Of a DNA stretch of 64,000 nucleotides, positions 43,781 through 53,259 are shown piece by piece. The position numbers were made by a program, and so were the translations under genes. This stretch comes from Xylanibacter muris (GTDB taxonomy: Bacteria > Bacteroidota > Bacteroidia > Bacteroidales > Bacteroidaceae): assembly GCF_013166605.1 (NCBI RefSeq), contig NZ_JABKKF010000001.1:496001-560000 (forward strand). Direction: 5' to 3'. Each line of letters starts with the position of its first letter. Positions within the stretch are counted from its first letter, which is position 1. Below the pieces are notes generated by a model, which did not search any database, had not been told where the DNA came from, and saw only the letters and a program-made list of their open reading frames with translations.

Positions 43781-44485
43781 TTACACCGGTATGACTTTCA
43801 TGATGTCCTTAAAATGCGATACCTTGGCAAGTCTTTCGTGCTCAAACTCTTGTGTGTGTTCGAGTTGCCATGTCACATGGAACGGTATATGTATGGCATA
43901 GGCTCCGACGGTTATTGCCGGTACTATGTCGCTTTTGAACGAGTTGCCCACCATTACCATTTCCTCCGGCGCGATGTCCATATTGCGGCACAGGTTGCGA
44001 TAGGATAGCTCGGTTTTGTCGGACACAATCTCCACGTGGCTGAAATATCCCTCCAGCCCCGACCGGCGCAGCTTGTTCTCCTGGTCGAGCAGTTCGCCTT
44101 TTGTGAATACCGCAAGTCTGTACGCACCGCTGTCTTTCAGCTTTTCAAGTGTAGATATGACACCGTCAAGCGGAGTGCCCGGTAGATTCTGCAGGGCTTT
44201 ACCCATTTCGGCAAGCTCTCCAATGGATTCTGCCTTTATTTCTCCATGGCTTATATTAATGGCACATTCTATGACAGAGAGTGTGAATGCCTTGCATCCG
44301 TAACCCAACACCGGCATGTTTGCAGCCTCGGTGGCGAACAGTGCCGATGATATCTCATCGTGTGTTCCCCATGGACTGAGCATGTCGCAGAGCCTGTTCT
44401 CGACCTTTTCAAAATATGACTGACAGTCCCACAGTGTGTCGTCGGCATCAAAAACTATTGCTTGTATGTTATTGAATGTTTTCAT
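43781..44485 (-). CDS. HAD-superfamily hydrolase (YjjG/haloacid-dehalogenase-like)
   Basis: Cytoplasmic phosphatase of 234 residues from MKTFNNIQAIVFDADDTLWD; a longer frame to 44566 runs into the leader hairpin. Motif I is VFDADDTLWD, motif II AVFTKGELLDQ, the Lys lies in VSDKTELSY, and motif IV EEMVMVGNSFKSDIVPA. The cap inserted after motif I (about 18-95) is helical, as in subclass IA enzymes. Substrate unknown. Its leader contains a terminator-like hairpin after the promoter. Confidence 0.88.
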   Translation of the reverse strand: MKTFNNIQAIVFDADDTLWDCQSYFEKVENRLCDMLSPWGTHDEISSALFATEAANMPVLGYGCKAFTLSVIECAINISHGEIKAESIGELAEMGKALQNLPGTPLDGVISTLEKLKDSGAYRLAVFTKGELLDQENKLRRSGLEGYFSHVEIVSDKTELSYRNLCRNMDIAPEEMVMVGNSFKSDIVPAITVGAYAIHIPFHVTWQLEHTQEFEHERLAKVSHFKDIMKVIPV

Positions 44486-44511
44486 CTGGTGTAATTGCGG
44501 TATGGTATTTG

Positions 44512-44573
44512 GAAAAAACGCACGGTGCGTGCCGATGGTCACCAAGGTAATCCATAGGACATGCACCGTGCGT
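44512..44573 (-). terminator. Hairpin with U-run in the leader of the HAD gene
   Basis: 44518-44528 pairs exactly with 44563-44573 (11 bp). The minus strand after the helix reads TTTTTTCC. The 34-nt loop can form a small inner hairpin (ATGG and ACC paired with GGT and CCAT). It begins about 10 nt after the -7 box at 44583-44590, so it either ends transcripts of the GH2 gene (stop at 44623), attenuates the HAD gene, or both. Confidence 0.65.
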
Positions 44574-44582
44574 AACGGTTTG

Positions 44583-44590
44583 CAAAGATA
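44583..44590 (-). promoter_or_regulatory. -7 box (TATCTTTG) upstream of the HAD gene
   Basis: CAAAGATA on the plus strand, just past the GH2 stop and 98 nt from the HAD start codon. Confidence 0.5.
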
Positions 44591-44622
44591 CGAATTATTT
44601 TCCGTATTACGGATGTTTAAAG

Positions 44623-47106
44623 CTATTGCTTCATTGTTTTTGTTTTGAAAGTCTTGCTCAACTTGCCTGCCTTCACTTTAAGCGTAACGTTGCCGCCCTC
44701 GGTCTTGCTCCGTAAAATCACCTGCATGCGTCCGTAGCGCATAGGTTTTGTGCTTACGTTGAGGAACAGATCATTGGTATAGTGGTCGGCATTGTCGATG
44801 GCGAGCAGCGTGGCCTGTCCGTCCACGCTTACGGTCAGCGGCTCGTTGAAGTCTATGGCCCTGCGTCCTTTCTTGTCCACGGCCGTGACGTTGAGATACT
44901 GCAGGTCTGTGCCGTCGGCTTTCCATTCCGTTGACTCTTGTTCAATATGCAGTGCCACGGCCTTTCCTGCCGTTTCCATTTTGTGGCGTGCCACAATCTT
45001 TCCTGAAACATCGCGTGCTATTGCCTCTATGGAGCCACCGTTTCCGTAGCTTACGTTTGACCAGAGGATAGAGTTTTTCTGGTCCTTGCGAGTCTCGTTG
45101 TTTTCTTTTGTGCCGATGCTTTTCCCGTTTACAATAAGTTCCACGGAATGGGCGTTTGTATAAGTCACTATATTCTGTTTGCTTCCGGCTTTAAAGTTCC
45201 AATGGTCGAGTATCGACGGGCGTCCGACAATCACGTCGTTCCAGTTCACGCTTTCGCCTCCCTTGCTGTCTATCACTCCTATGCGCACCAGCGGCTCACC
45301 GGCCTTAAATGCGGAGCGTATAAGATAGGCTTGCGGATACGGGTGCACCGTATGGTCGAAGAAAGAGTAGTTCCAGCCTTTCTTTGGCCAGGAATTCGAT
45401 TCTCCCCAGTATTCGATAGAACCCCAGTATGCCATTCCCACATTGCGTTCATGGTTCATGTTGTGGAACGGTTCGAGCATCTTTGATGTTTCCGCCTCGC
45501 TTTGGAATATTATCATGTCCGGTTTATATTTCATGTATGCCTCATACTTGTCGGACTGATAGTTTAGCGAAGCTATTTCCGTTGCGCAGCTCAGTTCCGG
45601 TGGAACGAGATAGTCTTCGAAATCCTTGTCTTTCCTTGTTATCGCTCCTGCCCGTGCGGGGAACATGCCGACTGTGGTGAGGCGGGTGTTGTCAAACCTT
45701 TTCACTGTCTGGTCGAAAATCCTGTATGTGGTCACTCCCCAGTCGTTCATGCCGGTGAATCCTGTCCAGCCCTCACGTATCTGAAGTTCGTTTCCGAGGC
45801 TCCACAGGATGACGCTCGGGCGGTTGCGGTCGCGCTTTATCCATTCCGGTATCAGCTTGTGCCATATATTTGTGAACGGTTGCCGTCCGCCCCAGTAGTC
45901 GTTGTCGCTCCATTTGTCTATAAGCTCGTCTACAATAATCATTCCCACCCTGTCGGCAATACGTGCGAAACTCTCGCTGTATGGATTGTGTGAGCACCGT
46001 ATGGTGTTGTATCCGAATTCTTTCAGTTTGAGCATCATTCTTTCTATGCCTCTGTCGTAGCATGCCGCTCCGAGAGCCCCGAGGTCATGGTGTCCGGAAT
46101 TCCCCTTTAGGAAAATCTTTTCTCCGTTGAGCCTGAAGCCGAATTCGGGTGAAAATTCGAGTTTGCGTATGCCGAATGTCTCGTTCAGGCTGTCGACAGC
46201 AGTTCCGTTAGAATAGACAACCACTTCTGCGTTATAAAGGTAAGGCGTGTCCGGTGACCATAGTTTTGGAGCTGTCACTTCTATTTCCGGCAGTTTCACT
46301 TCCGTACATGTCTGATGTGTATGCTTCGGCATGCCACTTTCAGATGTGCCTATCGTGTGTCCGTCGGCATCTTTCAGTCTTGTCTGTATCCTTACGTTCT
46401 GTTTCTGCCATCCGTCTACTTCCACCTGTACGCATACCTTAGCTCTTTCGCGGCTGATTTCCGGAGTCGTGATAAATACCCCGTGTCGTGCGATATGGGT
46501 AGGATTTGATACTTTCAGATATACATCCCTGAAAAGTCCTCCTCCTGTGTACCACCGTGAGCCTTTTTTCGGGCCGGTTGACGCATACACGGCAATCACA
46601 TTGTCGTTGTTGAAGCGGAGGTATGGGGTAAGGTCTGCCTCGAATCCTACATAACCGTAATCTGTCGATGCAATCTTATGTCCGTTGATGTACACATCAC
46701 CGAAATATATCAGTCCCCCTATATCAAGCGTTATTCTCATGCCGTTCAATGCCGGATCCGGCCGGAAGGTTTTCCTGTACCATCCCCGGCACATGGGCTT
46801 GAAGCCCCGTGCGCCTCCTGTGTTCCGGTTCCACGGTTGTTCAAACTGGAAGTCGTGCGGAAGGTCGAGTGTCCTCCATCCTGAGTCATCAAACGCAGGA
46901 TCTGCAAAATCCGTTTTCTTGTCGTTGTCTGTCACAAGGTGGAATTTCCATCCGAAGTTAAACAGTGTCTTTTGTTTTCCCGTAAAGTTCGCAAGAGGTC
47001 TGTTGCGCTGTTCTTTCTTTTCTTTCACATCCTTATACTGGGCATGTGCGGGCAGGCTACACCCCAGTGATAAGGCAAATACGGCTGTTACGAATAGTTT
47101 TCTCAT
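44623..47106 (-). CDS. Glycoside hydrolase family 2 (beta-galactosidase type), secreted
   Basis: Retaining beta-glycosidase, probably periplasmic or surface. Signal peptide MRKLFVTAVFALSLGCSLPA; a sugar-binding jelly roll (about 45-225) with FNFGWKFHLV and WRTLDLPHDFQFEQPW; an Ig-like domain; and a TIM barrel with FLKGNSGHHDLGALG and CSHNPYSESF, acid/base Glu440 in LWSLGNE and a candidate nucleophile Glu537 in FQSEAETS. The C-terminus has DUF4982-like and further Ig-like beta domains. 827 residues, normal for Bacteroidales GH2 enzymes. It follows the six-hairpin protein by 16 bp in the same unit. The exact sugar is not determinable. Confidence 0.92.
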   Translation of the reverse strand: MRKLFVTAVFALSLGCSLPAHAQYKDVKEKKEQRNRPLANFTGKQKTLFNFGWKFHLVTDNDKKTDFADPAFDDSGWRTLDLPHDFQFEQPWNRNTGGARGFKPMCRGWYRKTFRPDPALNGMRITLDIGGLIYFGDVYINGHKIASTDYGYVGFEADLTPYLRFNNDNVIAVYASTGPKKGSRWYTGGGLFRDVYLKVSNPTHIARHGVFITTPEISRERAKVCVQVEVDGWQKQNVRIQTRLKDADGHTIGTSESGMPKHTHQTCTEVKLPEIEVTAPKLWSPDTPYLYNAEVVVYSNGTAVDSLNETFGIRKLEFSPEFGFRLNGEKIFLKGNSGHHDLGALGAACYDRGIERMMLKLKEFGYNTIRCSHNPYSESFARIADRVGMIIVDELIDKWSDNDYWGGRQPFTNIWHKLIPEWIKRDRNRPSVILWSLGNELQIREGWTGFTGMNDWGVTTYRIFDQTVKRFDNTRLTTVGMFPARAGAITRKDKDFEDYLVPPELSCATEIASLNYQSDKYEAYMKYKPDMIIFQSEAETSKMLEPFHNMNHERNVGMAYWGSIEYWGESNSWPKKGWNYSFFDHTVHPYPQAYLIRSAFKAGEPLVRIGVIDSKGGESVNWNDVIVGRPSILDHWNFKAGSKQNIVTYTNAHSVELIVNGKSIGTKENNETRKDQKNSILWSNVSYGNGGSIEAIARDVSGKIVARHKMETAGKAVALHIEQESTEWKADGTDLQYLNVTAVDKKGRRAIDFNEPLTVSVDGQATLLAIDNADHYTNDLFLNVSTKPMRYGRMQVILRSKTEGGNVTLKVKAGKLSKTFKTKTMKQ

Positions 47107-47122
47107 TGTATGAATTTGTATT

Positions 47123-49096
47123 TTAATTGTTTACAAGCAGATAGAACATCAACGCAAAATCCTGGTCGTTGGCGTAGGCGTCTGCGAAGTGTGTCTTTTC
47201 GCCGTTCACTCTTTTTGGATACACGAATGCGCATGTCGCGCGTCCGTCTTCGAAGAAAAGACAGAGGTTGTTACGTACTATGTTTTTGGCCAGTTCCTGA
47301 TATTTTGTCTTGCCGGTGGCAATGGCATAATAATGATATGCTCCGGCTGTTATCGTACTCCAATAATGCGGGTATACGTCTCCCCATGTCTGTCGTTTGC
47401 CGAACCAGTATCCGTCCCAGTGCCGTATGGCAATTCCGTTCATTCGGAATGACGGTTGTCCGCCGGCGAAGGCCTCAAGGGCCGGAAGCATCAGTTCCGC
47501 TCCATTGAGGTATTTCTTTTCTTTTGTCTCGAGATACAGCTCGCACAGGAATTGTACTGCGGGGGCTATTATGCTTTGCTCGTAGTTTACTTCATGGTGC
47601 GGGAAGTCGAGGCCGCGTGAGACAAATCCGTTACCCACTTTACGGAAATTGCTTAACAGCGTGTCTCGTTCGGCAGTCATTCCGGCCTTTCCGAGAGCCT
47701 TCAGACCGGTTGTCACTGGATAGTCTATGCAGTAGAAATTGTGTCCGAACTGTCGGAAAAGGGCTTTCATTGTGCCGTATCCGTTGCGCGCATAGTCTTT
47801 ATTTCCCGTGATGTCATACATTCTGAACCAGAAGTCTGCCACCCAGGCATAGTTGTATCCTCTGTTTTTCGTCTGTCGTCTTACATTGGATGTCGTTTTA
47901 TAGTTGTGGTCCTGCAGTTTGCGTATAAATGCCGCGTATCTGCTCAGTGATTCAAGAAGTGCGGCAGACGGATTTTTTTTATAATATTCGGCAAGGAATA
48001 TTCCCATGCCGACACGCTCGCGTCCCTCATCGAGGTCACTACGTCCGAAGTCGTTGGAGAGTATACTGTCTCCCTCGTTGTCGTAAACCATATACGCGCC
48101 ATGACGCGGGTCGGCAGGATTATCCATCTGCTGTCGGGCTGTGATAAAGTCTGCCCGTTTTTCAATAAGTTTGTCTTCTCCTGATACGGCAAGAATGTCT
48201 GCCCATGTATGCCGGCCTTCGGAATACTTATATGTCATTCGTATTTCACCGATACGGGTGATTTTCTGTCTTATCGTTTTTGTCTCTCTGGCAGAGCGGA
48301 AAGTAATCTCGGCCGTTTCTCCTTTCTCGTAAACATATTTTGGTGCAGATACTATTACTCCCCCGCGATTTATCACCTTCTCGTCGAAATCTCCTCCGTT
48401 GTGAGTGAATATTCTCCAGCTCAGTTTGTATTTTCTTCCCGATTCTATTTTCATGTCGGGTACGTTCATTGTTATTATTCCGCGGAAGTTTGACAAGCCT
48501 TTCTTTTTGTCACGTTCCAATATTTCGTAGCTGTCAATGGCGCCTTCTGTGACAATCATTCCAATATGTGGCCCGTGTCCGTTCATGCGCATGGCTTTCA
48601 CCCATGCGGCGGAGCCTCCTGCCCATACGTGTGCATTGCAGCGTGATGTCATGCATGTGGAGGCGTCGGGATAGTTGTCGTTCCATGGTGTGAAGATGCC
48701 GATGTCTGATAAGGCGACGGTTTTGCCGGATATGTTCATAAATTCATATTCTTCTACCAGATCACCGTTGTCGGTATATCGTTTTATATTTATCTTTATG
48801 TTGCCCGTACGGTATATAAGGGTATTTCTTGTTTTTCCCGAAGGATGGTCCCAACTGTGTTTCACACCATCTATGGAAAGGAATCCGAGTCCCCAGGCGT
48901 ATTTGCTGCCGACCCATTCATATTGTGTCCTGTCGGGATTTATTATCCAGTTCATGTTGTCTGAAGCGGATATCGAGATAATGCCTCCGGTAATGTCAGA
49001 CACTTTATAACTCACTTCCCCTGCATATGAATGCAGACATAAAAGTAGATGGATGATTAGGAATACTGCACATTTGGGTTTTACGTTTAATTTCAT
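47123..49096 (-). CDS. Secreted putative six-hairpin glycosidase-like protein
   Basis: 657 residues, signal peptide ending near LHSYAG. The N-terminal half (about 20-300) is a beta-sandwich with VSDITGGIISISASDNMNWI. The C-terminal half is helical with the spacing and aromatic pattern of an (alpha/alpha)6 barrel: RGYNYAWVADFWFRMYDITG, FPHHEVNYEQSIIAPAVQFL and YPHYWSTITAGAYHYYAIAT. I do not recognise the CAZy family. Transcribed with the GH2 enzyme from a promoter 68 nt upstream, which suggests both act on one glycan. The six-hairpin call is inference from pattern. Confidence 0.6.
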   Translation of the reverse strand: MKLNVKPKCAVFLIIHLLLCLHSYAGEVSYKVSDITGGIISISASDNMNWIINPDRTQYEWVGSKYAWGLGFLSIDGVKHSWDHPSGKTRNTLIYRTGNIKINIKRYTDNGDLVEEYEFMNISGKTVALSDIGIFTPWNDNYPDASTCMTSRCNAHVWAGGSAAWVKAMRMNGHGPHIGMIVTEGAIDSYEILERDKKKGLSNFRGIITMNVPDMKIESGRKYKLSWRIFTHNGGDFDEKVINRGGVIVSAPKYVYEKGETAEITFRSARETKTIRQKITRIGEIRMTYKYSEGRHTWADILAVSGEDKLIEKRADFITARQQMDNPADPRHGAYMVYDNEGDSILSNDFGRSDLDEGRERVGMGIFLAEYYKKNPSAALLESLSRYAAFIRKLQDHNYKTTSNVRRQTKNRGYNYAWVADFWFRMYDITGNKDYARNGYGTMKALFRQFGHNFYCIDYPVTTGLKALGKAGMTAERDTLLSNFRKVGNGFVSRGLDFPHHEVNYEQSIIAPAVQFLCELYLETKEKKYLNGAELMLPALEAFAGGQPSFRMNGIAIRHWDGYWFGKRQTWGDVYPHYWSTITAGAYHYYAIATGKTKYQELAKNIVRNNLCLFFEDGRATCAFVYPKRVNGEKTHFADAYANDQDFALMFYLLVNN

Positions 49097-49163
49097 AATT
49101 AAGTAATGCTTTTACAATATAAATGTAATTGATTTGTTTTAAGACTCTGGATTTTTACGGATG

Positions 49164-49171
49164 CAAAGATA
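49164..49171 (-). promoter_or_regulatory. -7 box (TATCTTTG) of the six-hairpin protein-GH2 unit
   Basis: CAAAGATA on the plus strand, 68 nt upstream of the ATG at 49096. Confidence 0.55.
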
Positions 49172-49353
49172 GGTAAAACAGTATTTACTGGCGGACATTT
49201 ATGTTGAAAATAAGGGTTACAGATGTTGAAAACCCTTTGTTTGCGGCCGTTTATGGGCATTATGTATGAAGCATAGCGCACAGACTTGAGATCTATCTTG
49301 GCCCGAACCGGGTAAAATACTCCGGCCGGTTTTGTGTTCTCGGAAAAATGATG

Positions 49354-49361
49354 TATTTTTG
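49354..49361 (+). promoter_or_regulatory. Promoter of the sufT-like gene (TATTTTTG, with TTTG at 49331-49334)
   Basis: A -7 box with a -33 TTTG 19 nt upstream; the ATG at 49409 follows 48 nt later. Confidence 0.65.
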
Positions 49362-49408
49362 CAATGTAAACGCTGTATGGCAGAACACATAAATTATATA
49401 GTAAAGAT

Positions 49409-49729
49409 ATGACACAGGAAGAAAAAGCAAGTATCGAGGGTAAGATAGTGGATGTTCTGAAAACTGTATACGATCCGGAAATACCGGTGAACATCTACGA
49501 CCTCGGCCTGATATATAAGGTAGATCTGAAAGACGACGGTGATGTGGACGTTGATATGACATTCACTGCTCCCTCATGTCCGGCAGCAGATTTCATACTT
49601 GAGGACGTACGTCAGAAAGTAGACGGGGTCGAGGGTGTGCGTAATGCCAATATAAACCTCGTGTTTGAGCCTGTATGGGATCAGAGCATGATGACCGAGG
49701 AGGCACGTGTCGAGCTTGGCTTCGACTGA
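49409..49729 (+). CDS. MIP18/DUF59 family iron-sulfur assembly protein (SufT-like)
   Basis: 106-residue cytoplasmic protein involved in maturation of Fe-S proteins. Family marks: TVYDPEIPVNIYDLGLIYKV and MTFTAPSCPAADFILEDV, with the conserved Cys in APSCP. Normal length for the stand-alone domain. First gene of a plus-strand group with lpxH (77 bp) and the carbamoyltransferase (106 bp after lpxH). Confidence 0.92.
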   Translation: MTQEEKASIEGKIVDVLKTVYDPEIPVNIYDLGLIYKVDLKDDGDVDVDMTFTAPSCPAADFILEDVRQKVDGVEGVRNANINLVFEPVWDQSMMTEEARVELGFD

Positions 49730-49805
49730 TAATATGTGGATAACCTGTCGCGATGATGTCAGTGGCAGGAGATCCGTTTTATATCAATGTTATCCGTGTA
49801 AGAAT

Positions 49806-50570
49806 ATGAAGAACGTTTATTTCCTTTCCGACGCCCATCTCGGCTCGTTGGCCATAGATCACGGCCGGATGCATGAGCGCAGACTTGTGAGTTTTCTCGA
49901 CAGTATCAAGGACAAGGCTGCCGCAGTATACCTTTTGGGTGATATATTTGATTTTTGGTATGAGTACAGGTATGTGGTGCCGAAAGGATACACGCGTTTT
50001 CTCGGAAAGCTGTCGGAACTTACCGATATGGGGATTGAGGTGCATTTCTTCACCGGCAATCATGATATATGGGCATACGGATATTTGGAGAAAGAGTGTG
50101 GAGTGGTGATTCACCGCCAGCCCCTTACCACGGAGATATACGGTAAGGTGTTTTTTATGGCGCATGGCGACGGACTTGGAGACCCTGATCCGAAGTTCAA
50201 GTTCTTGCGGGCGATGTTTCACAACAGTATATGTCAGATACTGTTTTCCGCGATGCATCCGCGATGGGCTATGTGGCTTGGACAGACATGGGCAAAACAC
50301 AGCCGTATGAAGAGAATGAACGGAGAGGAACCGGCATATATGGGAGAGAACAGGGAGCATCTGGTGCTGTTTACCAGAAGATATATACAGCATCATTCCA
50401 ATGTCGACTATTTCATCTATGGTCACCGCCACATCGAACTCGACCTGCAGCTTACTAAAAAGGCGCGTGTAATGATACTTGGCGACTGGATAACACAGTT
50501 CACATACGCCGTGTTTGACGGAGAGCACATGTTTCTTGAAGAGTTTGTGGAGGGAGAGTCCCGTCCTTGA
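49806..50570 (+). CDS. lpxH: UDP-2,3-diacylglucosamine diphosphatase
   Basis: Hydrolyses UDP-2,3-diacylglucosamine to lipid X in lipid A synthesis, at the inner face of the membrane. Calcineurin-type metallophosphatase motifs: FLSDAHLGS (Asp9, His11), VYLLGDIFDFWYEY, FFTGNHDIWAYGY, MAHGDGLGD, and FIYGHRHIE. 254 residues from MKNVYFLSD; the frame extends back to 49707, but that start overlaps sufT and adds 33 residues that do not belong to the family. Confidence 0.93.
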   Translation: MKNVYFLSDAHLGSLAIDHGRMHERRLVSFLDSIKDKAAAVYLLGDIFDFWYEYRYVVPKGYTRFLGKLSELTDMGIEVHFFTGNHDIWAYGYLEKECGVVIHRQPLTTEIYGKVFFMAHGDGLGDPDPKFKFLRAMFHNSICQILFSAMHPRWAMWLGQTWAKHSRMKRMNGEEPAYMGENREHLVLFTRRYIQHHSNVDYFIYGHRHIELDLQLTKKARVMILGDWITQFTYAVFDGEHMFLEEFVEGESRP

Positions 50571-50675
50571 CTTGGCATGGCGGGAATAATAGATTATGAG
50601 AAGGACAGCGACGTGGGGAAATGGATTTGCATGACGCGTCAGGTATAACAAAAACTAAATACAAAAAGAGAAGCA

Positions 50676-51638
50676 ATGAAATCGTTTATCAATGTAGATG
50701 ACATCGGCAGGCTTGATAAGGCCCTTGCCGAGGCAATGGAGATAAAGAACGACCGTTTTAAATATCAGTGTCTGGGGAAAAACAAAACCCTGCTTATGAT
50801 ATTCTTCAACAACAGTCTGCGCACAAGACTAAGCACCCAGAAGGCAGCTATGAATCTCGGCATGAACGTTATTGTGCTTGATGTGAACGCGGGAGCATGG
50901 AAATTAGAGACTGAGCGTGGGGTTATAATGGACGGTGACAAGAGTGAGCATCTTCTTGAGGCAATTCCGGTTATGGGAAGCTATTGCGATATTATAGGGG
51001 TGCGGAGCTTTGCCGGACTTACAGACCGCGAGTACGACTATGCGGAGACGGTGCTTAATCAGTTTATAAAGTACAGCGGGCGTCCGGTGTTTGCCATGGA
51101 GACAGCCACAGTACACCCTCTTCAGGCGTTTGCCGACCTTATAACCATAGATGAATACAAGACTGTTGCCCGTCCGAAAGTGGTTCTGTCGTGGGCACCG
51201 CATTGCCGTGCGCTTCCTCAGGCCGTTCCGAATTCGTTTGCACAGTGGATGAATGCGGCCGATGTGGACTTTGTGATCACACATCCAGAGGGTTATGAGC
51301 TTGATCCGGTGTTTGCCGGAGGCGCGCGTGTGGAGTATGACCAGATGAAGGCCCTCGAAGGAGCTGACTTCGTATATGCGAAAAACTGGAGCTGTCCTGG
51401 GGTGACACGTCCCGACGACTATGGAAAGATACTAAGCAGGGATATGTCATGGACTATAGACAGAAGTCACATGGCTGTGACGAATAATGCAAAGTTCATG
51501 CACTGTCTGCCGGTGCGACGCGGTCTTATCGTTACCGATGATGTGATAGAAGGACCGGACTCGATAGTCATTCCCGAAGCCGCCAACCGCGAGATATCTT
51601 GTTCGGTGGTTATCAGACGTATGCTTGAGGCAATGTAG
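50676..51638 (+). CDS. argF': N-acetyl- or N-succinylornithine carbamoyltransferase
   Basis: Carbamoylates an acylated ornithine in the Bacteroidetes variant of arginine synthesis. Carbamoyl-phosphate loop FFNNSLRTRLSTQKAA (SLRTR instead of the STRTR of ornithine enzymes), METATVHPLQAFADL with the HPxQ motif, HCRALPQAVPNSF, and KFMHCLPVRRG (HCLP). 320 residues, normal for this branch and clearly not the ordinary ArgF. Bacteroides fragilis uses succinylornithine and Xanthomonas acetylornithine; which applies here cannot be settled by eye. Confidence 0.92.
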   Translation: MKSFINVDDIGRLDKALAEAMEIKNDRFKYQCLGKNKTLLMIFFNNSLRTRLSTQKAAMNLGMNVIVLDVNAGAWKLETERGVIMDGDKSEHLLEAIPVMGSYCDIIGVRSFAGLTDREYDYAETVLNQFIKYSGRPVFAMETATVHPLQAFADLITIDEYKTVARPKVVLSWAPHCRALPQAVPNSFAQWMNAADVDFVITHPEGYELDPVFAGGARVEYDQMKALEGADFVYAKNWSCPGVTRPDDYGKILSRDMSWTIDRSHMAVTNNAKFMHCLPVRRGLIVTDDVIEGPDSIVIPEAANREISCSVVIRRMLEAM

Positions 51639-51685
51639 GGCTTGTATTCCTGCAGGAAGTCTGTGAAGGAAGGTATATGAATAAT

Positions 51686-51730
51686 AAAAAACGGTGCCGT
51701 CTCACTAAAAAGCAGACGGCACCGTTTTTT
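51686..51730. terminator. Bidirectional terminator between convergent genes
   Basis: 51686-51702 and 51714-51730 are exact reverse complements (17 bp, 11-nt loop), with an A6 run on the left and a T6 run on the right: a canonical two-way terminator. Confidence 0.92.
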
Positions 51731-51763
51731 TATTCTTTACCTGTGAATCTTGTTTCCAGACTG

Positions 51764-53194
51764 TTATCTGCCCTTTATGGCAATGTTTCTGGTAATTATA
51801 CCCTTGTCGGTAGCCATGCGCACGGTGTATATTCCGGGACGCAGGCCGGAGAAGTCCTTGCCGTCAGTTTCTGCAATCTTTATGCCGTTGAGGCTGTAAA
51901 CGCTCACTTTGCCAATCTTTCCTGTTGCGGCTATTCCACCGATATCTGCCGGATCCTCGTTGAGTGCCGGCATGAATATCACTTCTCCGAGACGTTGGTC
52001 GTCGTTCTTGTGGAATATCACGGTCTCTATGCTTTCCCTGTCCTGTTTATCCACGCTTTTCCAGTAGTTGCCTTGCGCGTATACCGTTTTCGTGGAGTTG
52101 TTATACAGGTCGTATGCGCTGCCGCTGTTACTGTTGTTGAGAAAGACATTCATTCCGGGATTATAGTCTTCGGCATCTTTATCCTCCGTCTTTCCGAGAT
52201 TTATATTCTTGCCTCCAATCACAGTCACTCCCCATAGGTTGCCTTCAATATGGTTTCCCGTTATCATTGTTGTCTGTGTCATTTGCGGGTCGTAGATGTT
52301 TATTCCGCTTCCACCGTTGTTCGGGTTTGTCTCATATTTGTTGTTAATCAGTAAGTTGTTTCTGATTATTGCTTTCTGCTCGCAATATACGGCCACTCCG
52401 AATCGGCAGTCTCTTATCTCGTTGCTCTCGATGATGGTATTCATATCGCCTGTCATGCCGATGAGGTTTGACACCACGATGCCTCCGACCATATTGTATG
52501 CCGGGTTGCCGGTAATCCGGCAGTTGCGAACCGTGACGTTGCCTGCCGTCGTGAGATTAATCTGCGGGGTGTTGAGATTTGATGTGCCGTTGCCTTTGAA
52601 TACGCAGTTTTCCAATGTTATGGGGTTGGCATAGTTGGCGGCACCTCCGATGCCGCTGCGCATGCATTCCTCGAAGATGCAGTCGCTTACGTTGAATGCC
52701 GCACCGCTTGTGCCCAGTCCTAATGCCGATGAGCCGGACACACCGTTGTGTCTTTTGAATGTGCATCCGGAAACGTCAAGTCCGTATGTCCCGAAGTTTT
52801 TCAGACCGGCATATTCAAAGTCTATGTTTGAAAATGAGGTCGTGGAATGATCATTGTCCACAAATATTCCGTAAGGTTTTGCCGTTTCGTCTGCAGCCGT
52901 GAAGACCACACGCTCCCCGGCGTCGAATTTTGCCTCGCAGGAGATTCTCAGCTGTACGCCGTCGGCCATGAGAACCTTTATGCCGCTTTCTATTTCAAAT
53001 CTGTCGCCCGCGGCGATTTCAACGTTATTTGCCATCGTGAATGTCTGTCCCTCTTTCGTTACCCCGCTTCCAACCGTATCGGCAAGCTTGCTCAATGTCC
53101 ATGTGGTACCGTTGCCGTTTGTCTTGAAGTCACCAGCAAGTGCTGATACTGCTGACAATAATGCTGTCAGCATAATGAATACAGTCTTTTTCAT
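51764..53194 (-). CDS. Secreted right-handed beta-helix protein with T9SS sorting domain
   Basis: 476 residues. Signal peptide MKKTVFIMLTALLSAVSALA; a parallel beta-helix from about 60 to 370, seen as repeated NCVFKGN, NCRITGNP, SNEIRDCRFGV, NNLLINN and GNHIEGNLWGV turns; a linker; then a C-terminal type A sorting domain (VSVYSLNGIKIAETDG, SGLRPGIYTVRMATD, ITRNIAIKGR) directing export by the type IX system. Parallel beta-helix proteins usually bind or cleave polysaccharides; no catalytic set is evident. Upstream lies a 66-bp tandem repeat with two promoter-like boxes. Confidence 0.85.
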   Translation of the reverse strand: MKKTVFIMLTALLSAVSALAGDFKTNGNGTTWTLSKLADTVGSGVTKEGQTFTMANNVEIAAGDRFEIESGIKVLMADGVQLRISCEAKFDAGERVVFTAADETAKPYGIFVDNDHSTTSFSNIDFEYAGLKNFGTYGLDVSGCTFKRHNGVSGSSALGLGTSGAAFNVSDCIFEECMRSGIGGAANYANPITLENCVFKGNGTSNLNTPQINLTTAGNVTVRNCRITGNPAYNMVGGIVVSNLIGMTGDMNTIIESNEIRDCRFGVAVYCEQKAIIRNNLLINNKYETNPNNGGSGINIYDPQMTQTTMITGNHIEGNLWGVTVIGGKNINLGKTEDKDAEDYNPGMNVFLNNSNSGSAYDLYNNSTKTVYAQGNYWKSVDKQDRESIETVIFHKNDDQRLGEVIFMPALNEDPADIGGIAATGKIGKVSVYSLNGIKIAETDGKDFSGLRPGIYTVRMATDKGIITRNIAIKGR

Positions 53195-53259
53195 GTTCTT
53201 TTCTTTTGTTTATAATATAAAAATAAGATATGTAATATCTCTTGTATATTGAGGTTAAT

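Noticed and set aside
49779..50651. 290-codon open frame on the minus strand
   Set aside because: Antisense to lpxH, whose metal-binding motifs fix the coding strand.
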